This document shows positions 16,625 to 26,014 of a stretch of 64,000 nucleotides of DNA, piece by piece. The notes beneath the pieces are model-generated. The model was not told the origin of the DNA. It did no database searches and saw only the letters and a list, made by a program, of their open reading frames with translations. The position numbers were made by a program, and so were the translations under genes. The stretch comes from SLDF01 sp964537925 (lineage in GTDB: Bacteria > Bacteroidota > Bacteroidia > Chitinophagales > Saprospiraceae), in the NCBI GenBank assembly GCA_964537925.1, contig CAZICV010000006.1, forward strand, positions 1 through 64,000, written 5' to 3'. The first letter of the stretch is position 1. Each line of letters starts with the position of its first letter.

Positions 16625-18481
16625 ATGGCGATCATTCCCATAGATATGAAGGCCGGCGCGGTAGCCGGCAAACAGCAGGAGATCATCGTAGGTATAGACC
16701 TGGGGACCACGCATTCGCTCGTGGCATATATGCAGGATGGAGCGCCCAGGTGCGTAGCGGCTCCCGGCGGCGGCAACTCGCTGCTGCCCTCTCTGATCTA
16801 CTTCGCGGAGGACGGCAGTATCGTGGTGGGAGAAGAAGCCCGCGAGATGCTGGTAAAGGACCCGGCCCATACGATCTTCTCGGTAAAGCGGCTGATGGGC
16901 AAATCCTATAATGACCTCGATGCGGTGAAGGGACTACTGGGTTACAAGATCATCGATGAAGACCCGGACGCCCTGGCCCGTATCCGTATCCGTGACCGGT
17001 TCTATACGCCTGTAGAGCTGAGCGCCGAGATATTGAAAGCGCTGAAACAAAGGGTAGGCAAACAGTTGGGTGCAGAAGTGACCAGGGCCGTAGTCACGGT
17101 GCCTGCTTACTTCAACGACGCCCAGCGCCAGGCTACACGCGATGCCGGCCGGCTAGCCGGCCTGGACATACTTCGCGTCATCAACGAACCCACGGCAGCC
17201 AGCCTGGCTTACGGGCTGGACCGACTGGCAGCGGGACGCCAGCGTATCGCCGTATATGACCTGGGCGGCGGCACCTTCGATATGTCTGTCCTCGAGCTGC
17301 AGGACGGCGTGTTTGAAGTGCTCGCAACACACGGAGACACGTTCCTCGGAGGAGATGATATGGATCGCGCCATACTGGAATATTGGAAGGCCTCCGGACT
17401 TGCGGGATACCCGCTATCGGAAGACGGCGAGATCCAGGAATTGCGGTTGTTGGCGGAATCAGCCAAAAAAGCGCTTAGTGAGGACGGACAGTGGACAAGG
17501 CAGTGGAAAGGAAAAACCCTGTCGATCGATCGGGCGGTTTTTCAGGACCTGGTCCAACCCCTCATTGACAGGACACTGGATAGCTGCAGGCATGCATTGG
17601 CGGATGCAGGCCTCGCTGTTTCAGATGTAGAACAGGTATTGTTGGTGGGCGGCTCCACCCGGGTGGTTGCCGTGCGCGAAGCGGTGGCCTCATTCTTCGG
17701 TCGCGAACCCCATACAGGTATAGATCCCGACCAGGTAGTAGCGCTCGGAGCGGCAATACAGGCGGATGTATTGGCTGGCAACCAACGGGATATCCTGCTG
17801 ATCGATATCACCCCGCTATCGCTGGGTATAGAGACCGTGGGCGGCCTCATGGATGTACTGATCCCGCGCAACAGTAAAGTGCCCGGGCAGGCAGCGCGCC
17901 AGTATACCACTTCCGTAGATGGCCAGCGCAATCTCAAGATATCAGTCTACCAGGGTGAGCGTGACCTTGTACAACACAATCGCAAACTGGGCGAATTCAT
18001 CCTCAAAGGCATTCCTCCTATGCCAGCCGGTCTGCCCAAGATAGAGGTAAGATTCATTGTCAATGCGGACGGTATACTCACCGTACGTGCCAAAGAACTG
18101 CGCTCCGGGGTCGAACAGGAGATCGGCATCAGGCCACAGTATGGGCTGAGTGAAGAAGAGATGGGCCGGATGCTGCTCGATTCGATCCGTCATGCAGAAA
18201 GCGACATGAAGACCCGGGCCGTTGTCGAGGCGCGTACGGAAGCAGGTACCGTGCTGCTGGCCTCGGAGAAATTCATCCGGCAGAATGAAGGCTGGCTGAC
18301 CAGTGAAGAAAAAGCCGGTATGGTCGACCTGGCCGATGCGCTCAGGTCTGCCGCAGCAGCAGAATCCAAAGATGCTATTCATGAAGCGATGGACCGGCTC
18401 AATGAATACAGTCGCCCATTGGCAGAACGCGCTATGGACTATGCTGTGGCCGAGGCTATGCGCGGGAAAAAAATACAATAA
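16625..18481 (+). CDS. hscA: Hsp70-family Fe-S assembly chaperone HscA
   Basis: A 618-residue Hsp70, HscA-sized rather than DnaK-sized. The ATPase domain has GIDLGTTHSLVAYM, VPAYFNDAQRQATRDAG, DLGGGTFDMS and VGGSTRV. The substrate domain matches HscA closely: TPLSLGIETVGGL, YQGERDLVQ, GIPPMPAG, PQYGLS and a C-terminal RPLAERAMDYAV lid. It lacks DnaK's long charged tail. HscA helps transfer Fe-S clusters from IscU with HscB, but no isc/suf or hscB gene is adjacent here. It begins a two-gene + run with the SUI1 factor 18 bp behind. Confidence 0.83.
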   Translation: MAIIPIDMKAGAVAGKQQEIIVGIDLGTTHSLVAYMQDGAPRCVAAPGGGNSLLPSLIYFAEDGSIVVGEEAREMLVKDPAHTIFSVKRLMGKSYNDLDAVKGLLGYKIIDEDPDALARIRIRDRFYTPVELSAEILKALKQRVGKQLGAEVTRAVVTVPAYFNDAQRQATRDAGRLAGLDILRVINEPTAASLAYGLDRLAAGRQRIAVYDLGGGTFDMSVLELQDGVFEVLATHGDTFLGGDDMDRAILEYWKASGLAGYPLSEDGEIQELRLLAESAKKALSEDGQWTRQWKGKTLSIDRAVFQDLVQPLIDRTLDSCRHALADAGLAVSDVEQVLLVGGSTRVVAVREAVASFFGREPHTGIDPDQVVALGAAIQADVLAGNQRDILLIDITPLSLGIETVGGLMDVLIPRNSKVPGQAARQYTTSVDGQRNLKISVYQGERDLVQHNRKLGEFILKGIPPMPAGLPKIEVRFIVNADGILTVRAKELRSGVEQEIGIRPQYGLSEEEMGRMLLDSIRHAESDMKTRAVVEARTEAGTVLLASEKFIRQNEGWLTSEEKAGMVDLADALRSAAAAESKDAIHEAMDRLNEYSRPLAERAMDYAVAEAMRGKKIQ

Positions 18482-18499
18482 TCGTTTCGCTACACATAT

Positions 18500-18856
18500 A
18501 TGTCATCACCAATCAAAGACCTGTCGGAGCTGGGCAAGCTGTTAAATATGTCAGACCTGCCGGAGGGCACTGACCCGGAACCCGAAAAACCGGCATTACC
18601 TGCACGTCCGGCTCCTGGTTCTCCCCTCAGGATACACCTGCTCAGGCTCAAGGGCAACAAAGAAGCTACCGTGATCCGCGGGTGGACCGGTACTGCGACT
18701 GAGCTGGAGGATCTCGGTAAGCTGCTCAAGAAGCTATGCGGTGTAGGCGGCAGCGCTAAAGACGGAGAGATATTGCTCCAGGGCAATCACCGCGACCGCG
18801 TACTCAAATGGTTGCTTGCCGAAGGCTATAAGCAGAGCAAGCTTGCGGGCGGATGA
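18500..18856 (+). CDS. SUI1/eIF1-like translation factor (YciH family)
   Basis: A 118-residue protein with a low-complexity acidic, proline-rich N-terminus (about 1-45) and a C-terminal SUI1 domain. The characteristic text is RGWTGTATELEDLGKLLKKLCGVGGSAKDGEI followed by QGNHRDRVLKWLLAEGYKQSKLAGG. Bacterial YciH proteins are homologues of eIF1 and may influence start-codon fidelity. The gene follows hscA by 18 bp and is closed by the strong hairpin at 18888. Confidence 0.9.
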   Translation: MSSPIKDLSELGKLLNMSDLPEGTDPEPEKPALPARPAPGSPLRIHLLRLKGNKEATVIRGWTGTATELEDLGKLLKKLCGVGGSAKDGEILLQGNHRDRVLKWLLAEGYKQSKLAGG

Positions 18857-18887
18857 GATTTTCTTTAACAGGAGGCTATATCCATAT

Positions 18888-18926
18888 AAACAAAGGGAGA
18901 CAGATCTGATCTGTCTCCCTTTGTTT
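18888..18926. terminator. Perfect 18-bp bidirectional terminator
   Basis: Bases 18888-18905 and 18909-18926 are exact reverse complements with a 3-nt loop, edged by AAACAAA and TTTGTTT. It serves the SUI1 gene on the + strand and the DUF4412-like gene on the - strand, which converge here. Confidence 0.9.
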
Positions 18927-18951
18927 TGAAGTCCGGTGATGGGCAGACTGG

Positions 18952-19641
18952 TTAGAAACCCATACCTGAGCGTGTCATTTTTTCAAACTCTTCTTGCGTG
19001 ACTTCTTTGAACCCCTTGGGCTCATTGAAGACATCTTTGGGTAGTTTGCTGTCTACGGATTTGCAAGTGTAGACCATGGTCATACCGCTTGTGCTGATAC
19101 TCATCTCCAGCGGAGTACCTTCCAGTTTTGACATGTCAAACTGTTGATTGACTGTATTCCTGACCTTGATATCCTTGGTTACATAGAGTACCAGCTCCAT
19201 CTCAGGTGTGTCCGCGCCGCTCTGTGGGTTCTTCGGTTTCACGAGTACCTTTTCACACTTGTACCCCTGGATGGTCTTTGTTTCCTTTGTGTAGACAAAG
19301 TCGATATCCATTTTATCGTCTTTCTTCACCGTCTCATTTTTGGTACGGACCATGACCTTCTGACCCATCATATCCGAGTAGGTGCGGCTCTCCTTTTCGT
19401 CTGAGAAGATCACGATGCTGACGAGACCGCCAAGCATACTGGTTACATTCTTCTGTTTGTCCTTGGAGAAATAAGTTTCGTTGGTGCTGCCCCGCATACC
19501 TGCAAGCATGCTCTCCATCTGGGGATCATCCGCTTTGACCTCAGTCAGCTCCAGCTTGATAGATCCTTCGGTCAGCGCCTTCTGTGCAAACATTGGAACA
19601 GCCAATGCAAGGCTCAATGCAAAAAATAGTAAGTTTTTCAT
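18952..19641 (-). CDS. Exported DUF4412-like protein
   Basis: A 229-residue protein with signal peptide MKNLLFFALSLALAVPMFA. The mature part is lysine-rich and beta-rich and shows a DUF4412-type core (TIQGYKCEKVLVKPKN, followed by ELVLYVTKDIKV). Such proteins are common periplasmic or surface proteins of unknown role in Bacteroidota. The start is ATG 19641 (a TTG two codons upstream is less likely). It follows the exonuclease gene by 24 bp and is probably co-transcribed. Confidence 0.75.
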   Translation of the reverse strand: MKNLLFFALSLALAVPMFAQKALTEGSIKLELTEVKADDPQMESMLAGMRGSTNETYFSKDKQKNVTSMLGGLVSIVIFSDEKESRTYSDMMGQKVMVRTKNETVKKDDKMDIDFVYTKETKTIQGYKCEKVLVKPKNPQSGADTPEMELVLYVTKDIKVRNTVNQQFDMSKLEGTPLEMSISTSGMTMVYTCKSVDSKLPKDVFNEPKGFKEVTQEEFEKMTRSGMGF

Positions 19642-19665
19642 TTTCAATAGTTTATTGCTTATTTA

Positions 19666-20211
19666 TTAAAGTGCCCATTCATCTATATGTTTGACAAATA
19701 CTTTGGCCAGGTTGATGGCATCGTCTATGCCGCGGTGTGATACGCCGGTGAATTCAAATCCTTCGTTCTCCACTGCTTTGCGCAAGCTCATTGCTTTAGG
19801 CAGACGTTTTAAATCCTTATAATGTTGCTTCAGGTTCACATGTTTTTCAGTCCATTCATTTTCGAGCTTATGTATCCGGCAGTCTGTGAGGAAAAGTCCT
19901 TTGTCGTTTTCTCCCCAACTGATGAGGTAGGTATCCTCGGAGGATTCTATTTCGCCCCATTCAAGGAACTCACGTATTACATAAGGGAAAGTACGGGCGC
20001 TGTCGACCTGCCGTTGTGTGATGCTGGTGAGCTGTTTACAGAACGGACTCAGCAGCGGGTTGACCGACGGTTTGACGAACTTGCTGAATACGCTCAGCTC
20101 CTCACCGTATTCATTGATACGGAGCGCTCCTATCTCTATGATTTCATTGACGCCGTTGGGAGGATGCCCACGCCAGCAGGTGGCTTCCAGGTCAAAAACA
20201 ATGTAGTTCAA
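19666..20211 (-). CDS. DEDDh 3'-5' exonuclease (ERI1/KapD-like)
   Basis: A 181-residue stand-alone exonuclease. Exo I is FDLEATCW with Asp7 and Glu9, Exo II lies in SWGENDKGLF, and Exo III is HRGIDDA with the His and Asp of DEDDh enzymes. The ERI1-like WRGHPPNGVNEIIEIGA segment suggests RNA or structured-DNA ends rather than the polymerase proofreading subunit. The start appears to be TTG at 20211: it begins exactly at the conserved MNYIVFDLEAT and the nearby ATG at 20230 is out of frame. Confidence 0.87.
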   Translation of the reverse strand: MNYIVFDLEATCWRGHPPNGVNEIIEIGALRINEYGEELSVFSKFVKPSVNPLLSPFCKQLTSITQRQVDSARTFPYVIREFLEWGEIESSEDTYLISWGENDKGLFLTDCRIHKLENEWTEKHVNLKQHYKDLKRLPKAMSLRKAVENEGFEFTGVSHRGIDDAINLAKVFVKHIDEWAL

Positions 20212-20266
20212 AATCGCTTTCCTTTTTCATAGAATCTATCAAATCAGGTTCCTGTTTGTTGCAGGG

Positions 20267-21982
20267 CTATACGCTCAGGTCCTCCGCAGGCTGGCTGGCA
20301 GGATCGTAACCGAGTATTTTCTTCCAGAATATCTCCTCCGCAAGGCCGTAACCGTCGAGCCTGTTGTGATAAAAATACAGAAGTTTGAGATCGGATGAAT
20401 ATATCCGGCCCTTTCTGTCGCGCCGCAAGGGTCTGCGCAGGTGATAGATACCCAGCTGGTCCATCCCCTGTTTCAGTATCTCCTGGGCCGGCAGGTCTTT
20501 CAGCAGCGGATCGAGCGACATGGTGCTTTCTGCCGTGCGTTGCTGTATCAGCGCTTTGAGCTGGCTGACGGTCTCCAGCAGTGCCTGTTCATTGATGGTC
20601 ACGGTCTTCGGATCCATTTTGATCAGGGAGAAGAGATCCAGCCGCTCTACCGAGCGTCTCAGGATATACTGGAAGGCCGCATAGGCCACTATATGACTGC
20701 TGAGGACCACCTGTTCCTTATGGTATCGTTCGGCGATGTGTTCCGCGAGCAGCTTGGTGTATTCTATCTCACGTTGCGGATCGCGGACGATCTGGTCATC
20801 CACGCGGAAGTAGTCGCATATATCCACCTTCCTGCCGCGTGCGTCCGTGCTGATACCCTGGTCATCCAGTTTGTTGCCAAAGACGTCGAAAGGCTCTCCG
20901 AGCATGAAGACGGCTTCCGTATCGTTGCGAAAAAAGAGATTGACATACCTGAGACGGCCCCAGATACCCGGCGGACGTTCCTTCATCCTGATGTATCTTT
21001 CCTTACCGATAGCCCGCAGGTGCTGCTCCACGAGCGATTTGGCCTCCAGTACGAAGTGATTGGACAGGATCAGCGGTATGATGACGATCTTGCGCCGGTC
21101 TCCTTGTTCGCATAGTGTACGCTGGGCGTCTACCGTCGTACTCAGCAGCCCGGTCTTCAGTTTGCTCTCGATATGATTGCTCCGGGAACGCGTCCCCCCG
21201 GGGAAGAAAAGACTGTTTGTTCCCTGTACCATTGACAGGTGCGACATAGTCTTGAGTGTCTCCAGGTAAATCGCATTCTTCTTGCGCCGGTCGACCCGGT
21301 AAGCGCCCAGCCGGTTCATGAAATAGGCGGCTACACCGGAATTATAGAGATTGAGCCCGGCGCCGTACGAAAATCCGGGTAGCCCGGTCTTCATATCGAT
21401 CATATACCCGATCAGGATGGAATCGAGATTGGAAGAGTGTGTCGGAGTGATCACGGGTATGTGATCCGCAGAGAGTTTGCGGATGCGCTCCAGTTGCCCG
21501 TATACCCTCAGTTTGTTGCGGGCGTGTTTGCGTGAGCTCCACAGCGCCAGCAGGTATTTGCCCCTGAGCGGGTTGAAGATGACATTGAAGAATACGGTCA
21601 GGAACTTTCGTGCAAACAGGAAAGTATTGATCTTGAACGAGCCAACAATCTCATGCGAATAGCGGTTGATGATGATCCGCAGCAGCTCCTCCAGGATCAC
21701 CCGGTACTCGCCGGGGCGTTCGGGATTTGCTTCTTCGTTGAGGCGTTTGCCCAGTTTGCTCCAGAACTGAGCTTCGTTGGGCGGGTCTACCTGCCAGGGA
21801 TCGTTTTTGACCCGGTTGCGTTCCAGGTAGATCGTCCGGTCCAGCACTTCCTGCAGTTGTTCGTTGCTCAGGCCCTGAAAATGCTGGAAAGCGCTGGAAT
21901 TGATCTCCTTGATGAACTGCTGCCGGCGTTCGCTGAGGTGATAGATCGGCCAGTCACTTATATTGGGCAGGATGTGTTTCAT
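20267..21982 (-). CDS. Glycerol-3-phosphate/lysophosphatidate-type acyltransferase
   Basis: A 571-residue protein with a PlsB/PlsC-type acyltransferase core. Motif I is THSSNLDS (HX4D, catalytic His), a motif II-like YRVDRRKK segment follows, and motif III is FFPGGTRSRS. The extra N-terminal ~170 and C-terminal ~250 residues make it resemble GPAT-like membrane-associated enzymes rather than the short PlsC. It likely acylates glycerol-3-phosphate or a related acceptor at the inner membrane. It lies 16 bp downstream of engB. Confidence 0.8.
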   Translation of the reverse strand: MKHILPNISDWPIYHLSERRQQFIKEINSSAFQHFQGLSNEQLQEVLDRTIYLERNRVKNDPWQVDPPNEAQFWSKLGKRLNEEANPERPGEYRVILEELLRIIINRYSHEIVGSFKINTFLFARKFLTVFFNVIFNPLRGKYLLALWSSRKHARNKLRVYGQLERIRKLSADHIPVITPTHSSNLDSILIGYMIDMKTGLPGFSYGAGLNLYNSGVAAYFMNRLGAYRVDRRKKNAIYLETLKTMSHLSMVQGTNSLFFPGGTRSRSNHIESKLKTGLLSTTVDAQRTLCEQGDRRKIVIIPLILSNHFVLEAKSLVEQHLRAIGKERYIRMKERPPGIWGRLRYVNLFFRNDTEAVFMLGEPFDVFGNKLDDQGISTDARGRKVDICDYFRVDDQIVRDPQREIEYTKLLAEHIAERYHKEQVVLSSHIVAYAAFQYILRRSVERLDLFSLIKMDPKTVTINEQALLETVSQLKALIQQRTAESTMSLDPLLKDLPAQEILKQGMDQLGIYHLRRPLRRDRKGRIYSSDLKLLYFYHNRLDGYGLAEEIFWKKILGYDPASQPAEDLSV

Positions 21983-21998
21983 GCGTTAGCTCCTATAA

Positions 21999-22604
21999 TC
22001 ATGAGCCGGATATCTGTTCGTTGATCTTGCTGATATAGGCGAGGATCTCTTCTCTACCCGTCTTACGTACCGACGAAGATAAAAATTGCTGGGGTAAGTT
22101 TTCCCAGTTTTGCAGCATGGCTTGCCGGAAGAGATCTATGTTGTGCTGGATCTCCCGCTGGTTGGAACGGTCCGTTTTGGTGTATACCAGGCAGAATGGG
22201 ACCTGGTGCTTGCCGAGAAAGCCGGTGAATTCCAGGTCGGATCGCTGCGGGGTGATATTGGCGTCGATCAGCAGGAATACACAAGCAAGGTTTTCGCGTC
22301 GTGTCAGGTACCATTCCAGGGTCTTCTGCCACTGCTCGCGCAGTTTCTTCGAAGCCCGTGCATAGCCATAGCCCGGCAGGTCGACCAGGTACCATGCGTC
22401 GTTGACCTTGAAATAGTTCAGGGTCTGTGTCTTGCCAGGAGTACCGGAAATATGGGCCAGATTCTTGCGCTCGGTCAGCATATTTATGAGGCTGGATTTG
22501 CCTACATTTGAGCGGCCAATGAAGGCATATTCAGGCATTGTGCCTTCCGGACACTGCGAAAGCTTGGTAAAACTGCCGGTAAAAACGATGTCATCCCTGT
22601 TCAT
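21999..22604 (-). CDS. engB: Ribosome biogenesis GTPase EngB (YihA/YsxC)
   Basis: A 201-residue TRAFAC GTPase. G1 is GRSNVGKSS, G3 is DLPGYGYA, G4 is TKTD and G5 is SSSVRKTG. A conserved FTGSFTKLSQCP precedes G1. EngB is needed for late 50S subunit assembly. It is 16 bp upstream of the acyltransferase on the same strand, with no clear promoter motif in the 146-bp divergent gap. Confidence 0.95.
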   Translation of the reverse strand: MNRDDIVFTGSFTKLSQCPEGTMPEYAFIGRSNVGKSSLINMLTERKNLAHISGTPGKTQTLNYFKVNDAWYLVDLPGYGYARASKKLREQWQKTLEWYLTRRENLACVFLLIDANITPQRSDLEFTGFLGKHQVPFCLVYTKTDRSNQREIQHNIDLFRQAMLQNWENLPQQFLSSSVRKTGREEILAYISKINEQISGS

Positions 22605-22750
22605 AAGGCAATATTAAAACAATTATTCCGAACCCCGCCCCGGCGCAGGGGAAGCAGCCAGGACAGGCGACCGGGAGTTGTTCATTTAACTTTTCCTTAG
22701 TACAACCAGAATACCTGTATATCCGTTTAGTTTCACAAATACCCCGGATA

Positions 22751-23380
22751 ATGACCCGCCACTACATATACATACTTTGTCTCCTCCTTATGGGTGTTTC
22801 TGCCCAGGCACAGTTCAAGATTGGATTCAAAGGAGGCGTGAGCACGTACGATGTTGGTACGGATTCCATACGCATCCTGGAGCCGGGAGGCGCCAATGCC
22901 TATTGGCTGGTTGTCCAGGAAGCCAACTATGGTATTCATTTCGGCCTGGTTTCCCAGATCAATATCCGGGGCTTCATTATCCAGCCGGAAATCGTCTATA
23001 ACACGAATCGGGTCGATTTCCGGGTGACGGACAAGCTGAACGTATCGAATATCGTGACCGAGAGATACCAATACCTCGACATCCCGATACTGATCGGCGC
23101 CAAAGCAGGCCCGCTCAGGCTCAACTTCGGGCCTGTAGGTCATGTCTTCCTGCAGAATACTTCCGGCCTGGTGGACTTTGAAGGGTATCGTGAAGACTTC
23201 AAATCTATGACGCTGGGCTTCCAGGCGGGCCTCGGTATTGACTTCTGGAAGATACTGCTGGATGTGCGGTATGAGGGCAACCTCAGCAATTTCGGCGATC
23301 ACATCACTTTCTTCGGCAACAAGTACCAGTTTTCCGACACACCGCGCAGACTGCTTGCTTCCATATCACTTGTATTCTGA
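22751..23380 (+). CDS. PorT-family outer-membrane beta-barrel protein
   Basis: A 209-residue protein with signal peptide MTRHYIYILCLLLMGVSAQA. The mature part is made of alternating beta-strands (FKIGFKGGVSTYD, YLDIPILIGAKAGP, LNFGPVGHVFL, LGFQAGLGIDFWKILLDVRYEG) and ends in a barrel-type LLASISLVF. This is the small 8-strand porin-like fold common in Bacteroidota. It is not specific enough to name PorT itself. The bshC ATG follows 12 bp later, suggesting co-transcription. Confidence 0.85.
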   Translation: MTRHYIYILCLLLMGVSAQAQFKIGFKGGVSTYDVGTDSIRILEPGGANAYWLVVQEANYGIHFGLVSQINIRGFIIQPEIVYNTNRVDFRVTDKLNVSNIVTERYQYLDIPILIGAKAGPLRLNFGPVGHVFLQNTSGLVDFEGYREDFKSMTLGFQAGLGIDFWKILLDVRYEGNLSNFGDHITFFGNKYQFSDTPRRLLASISLVF

Positions 23381-23392
23381 GTTATCTGTTCT

Positions 23393-24988
23393 ATGGACTG
23401 TATGTACCGTCCCTTTGACGAGGGGCATTTGTTCAGCAAGACGGATACGGCCTTCCAGTCCCGTATGCCGTTACTTGCAGAGTTGTCTGCATATGAACCA
23501 GACCTGGAAGGACTGCTGAGTGCGGCGGACGATCGTGCGGACTATCCTGTAGACCGGGATCTGCTTTGCGATGTACTGGCTGATCAGTATAAGGCAATCG
23601 GTGCGGCGCACATGATGGATCGGATCGGATCCCTGTCTTCTCCCGCCACTTTTACGCTGGTCACAGCGCACCAGCCGGGTCTTTTCCTGGGACCGCTCTA
23701 TATAGTGTACAAGATCGTTTCTGTCATAAGATTAGCTGAGGCCCTGGAGGCCGCCGATCCGGCGGGCAGGCGGTTCCAGCCGGTTTTCATCATCGGAGGA
23801 GAGGATCACGACTTCGAGGAGATCAATCATATTCATCTCTTCGGGCAACGACTGACCTGGGAGACTGCGCAGGCGGGCCCTTGCGGCAGGTTTGCCGTAA
23901 CGGATATGGCCGGGTTGCAGGAGCAGCTCTTCGCGTTGCTCGGCGACAAGCCGGCAGCCGCACATCTGAAGGACGTTATTACAGACTGTTACCGCGAGGG
24001 CCGCAGTTATGCAGAAGCTACACAGGCATTCGTACATCATTGGTTCGGAGCGCGCGGCTTGCTGGTACTCAATATGGACGATCCGCGCTTCAAGGAGCGT
24101 ATGAAGGATGTCTTCCGCCGTGAACTCACGGAGCAGTTGTCACAGGCCCTCATCCGGCCTGTACAGCAACAACTGGCGACCGGTGGATTCAAACCCGCCA
24201 CTTTCCTGCGGGAGGTCAACCTCTTTCACATGACCGAACAGGTGCGGGAGCGCATAGAATGGGACGGCGCTGTGTATACACTGCACCAGACCGGGCGTCG
24301 GTTCTCTCCTGCGGAGATGTTGGAGGAGCTGGATGATCACCCGGAACGTTTCAGTCCCAATGTCAACCTGAGGCCCGTATACCAGGAGACCATTCTCCCG
24401 AATATTGCGTATATCGGCGGCGGTGGCGAGATCGCTTACTGGCTCGAGCGCAAAGAACAGTTCAGGGAGCTGGGCGTATTCTATCCCGTACTGGTGCGGC
24501 GTGATTCCGCTATCTGGATAGACAGTACGGTATCCCGGAAAATGGAAAAACTGGGACTGGACATACCTGCAGTCTACAAGGACACGGACGTACTCATCAA
24601 CGAGTACCTGAAAGATCAGCAGCCTGAGCTGATGGATATATCGGCCGATTCGGCTGTTATCAGCGAAGCGATGGATGCGATCGTAGCCAAAGGCTCAGCC
24701 GCTGATGCAACGCTCCGGGGCGCATTTGAGGCAGAGAAAGTACGTATCCTGAAATCCCTGGAGCAGATGGAAGGGCGTATCCGGCGTGCCGAGAAACAAA
24801 AACATGATGTAGCCGTGAACCAGATCAGACAGGTACGCGAAAAACTCTTTCCCGAAGGACAGCTACAGGAACGCTACGACAACTTCATGTCCTATTATGT
24901 ACAGTACGGAGATGCTTTCCTGGATGCGTTGTATACCTACTTCGACCCTCTGCGCAGGGAGCTGAGAATAATTCGCGACGCAGGCTGA
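23393..24988 (+). CDS. bshC: Bacillithiol synthase BshC (cysteine-adding enzyme)
   Basis: A 531-residue enzyme that joins cysteine to glucosaminyl-malate in bacillithiol synthesis. Diagnostic segments are TAHQPGLFLGPLYIVYKI, FIIGGEDHDFEEINH, NVNLRPVYQETILPNIAYIGGGGEIAYW and a C-terminal coiled coil (about 430-480). BshA and BshB are not in the window. The start is ATG 23393, with an alternative at 23402. Its last 52 bp overlap the 3' end of accD on the opposite strand. Confidence 0.93.
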   Translation: MDCMYRPFDEGHLFSKTDTAFQSRMPLLAELSAYEPDLEGLLSAADDRADYPVDRDLLCDVLADQYKAIGAAHMMDRIGSLSSPATFTLVTAHQPGLFLGPLYIVYKIVSVIRLAEALEAADPAGRRFQPVFIIGGEDHDFEEINHIHLFGQRLTWETAQAGPCGRFAVTDMAGLQEQLFALLGDKPAAAHLKDVITDCYREGRSYAEATQAFVHHWFGARGLLVLNMDDPRFKERMKDVFRRELTEQLSQALIRPVQQQLATGGFKPATFLREVNLFHMTEQVRERIEWDGAVYTLHQTGRRFSPAEMLEELDDHPERFSPNVNLRPVYQETILPNIAYIGGGGEIAYWLERKEQFRELGVFYPVLVRRDSAIWIDSTVSRKMEKLGLDIPAVYKDTDVLINEYLKDQQPELMDISADSAVISEAMDAIVAKGSAADATLRGAFEAEKVRILKSLEQMEGRIRRAEKQKHDVAVNQIRQVREKLFPEGQLQERYDNFMSYYVQYGDAFLDALYTYFDPLRRELRIIRDAG

Positions 24989-25830
24989 ATGTGAAAGATG
25001 ACCAGCAGGTCGTCCAGTGTCTGCTTGAGCTCCTTACGAGGTACTATCATGTCGAGAAAACCAGTCTCCAGCACGTATTCGGACGTCTGGAACTGATCCG
25101 GCAGATCGCGTTTGATCGTTTCCTTGATCACACGGGGACCAGCAAAGCCGATCAGGGCGCCCGGTTCAGCCAGGTTGATGTCTCCGAGCATCGCGAAAGA
25201 TGCGGTCACGCCACCGGTCGTAGGGTCAGTCATCAATGAGAAGTAGGGAATCCCGGCCTGGGCGAGTTGTGTCAGCTTGGCGGAGGTCTTGGCCATCTGC
25301 ATCAGGGAGTACGCAGATTCCATCATACGCGCCCCTCCGGACTTGGAGATGATCATCAGCGGCACTTTCTTCTTAAGTGCATATTCGATGGACAAAGCGA
25401 TCTTCTCTCCTACCACCGAGCCCATACTACCACCGATAAACTTGAAGTCCATGGCAGCTATGATCAGCGGCTTGCGGTTGACCTTGCCGATCGCGACGGA
25501 GATCGCATCCTTCAGCCTGGTCTTCATCTTTGCTTCCCGCAGTCGCTCTGTATAGGGTTTGAGGTCCACAAAATGAAGCATATCTGTCGACTCCAGGTCG
25601 CCAAAAAGCTCGTCATATTTGTGATTGTCAAATATGACCTCGAAATATTCTGCCGAGCCGATCCGCGTATGAAAGTCACACTTCGGACAGCAATAGAAGT
25701 TTTCCTTGAGTTCCTTGCTCGTACTGGTATTCTTGCACTGTTTGCAGTTATACCAAAGTCCGTCCGGAACTTCACGTTTCTGTTCGGTTGAGGTTTGAAT
25801 TCCCTCTTTCAGCCTTTTAAACCAACCCAT
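24937..25830 (-). CDS. accD: Acetyl-CoA carboxylase carboxyltransferase subunit beta
   Basis: A 297-residue AccD. The N-terminal zinc ribbon shows CKQC and CPKC pairs about 16 residues apart. The carboxyltransferase core has IGGSMGSVVGEKI, SGGARMMES, PTTGGVTASFAMLGD and FAGPRVIKETI. It transfers CO2 from biotin to acetyl-CoA as the first step of fatty-acid synthesis, together with AccA, encoded elsewhere. It has its own promoter candidate at 25894. The 3' end overlaps bshC antisense by 52 bp. Confidence 0.95.
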   Translation of the reverse strand: MGWFKRLKEGIQTSTEQKREVPDGLWYNCKQCKNTSTSKELKENFYCCPKCDFHTRIGSAEYFEVIFDNHKYDELFGDLESTDMLHFVDLKPYTERLREAKMKTRLKDAISVAIGKVNRKPLIIAAMDFKFIGGSMGSVVGEKIALSIEYALKKKVPLMIISKSGGARMMESAYSLMQMAKTSAKLTQLAQAGIPYFSLMTDPTTGGVTASFAMLGDINLAEPGALIGFAGPRVIKETIKRDLPDQFQTSEYVLETGFLDMIVPRKELKQTLDDLLVIFHIQPASRIILSSLRRGSK

Positions 25831-25893
25831 GCTTTTCTTTATTTACGCAAATATCTACTTCCGCTGCCTGGATTGTTCATGGTGGATCGGGGG

Positions 25894-25922
25894 CAAATTT
25901 AGCCAAAAAACCATATCTGCAA
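25894..25922 (-). promoter_or_regulatory. Promoter of accD (TTG - 17/18 bp - TAAATTTG)
   Basis: On the minus strand TAAATTTG (25894-25901) fits the -7 consensus and TTG (25920-25922) lies 18 bp upstream as the -33 element. The leader to ATG 25830 would be about 55 nt. Confidence 0.5.
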
Positions 25923-26014
25923 TAGCAGAAGGGTAGAAATTTGCCTGCTTTACTAATGGCAAACAGAGATTCCGACAGAATAATTTCCCGGACTATATTA
26001 TAGTTTCAAAACAA

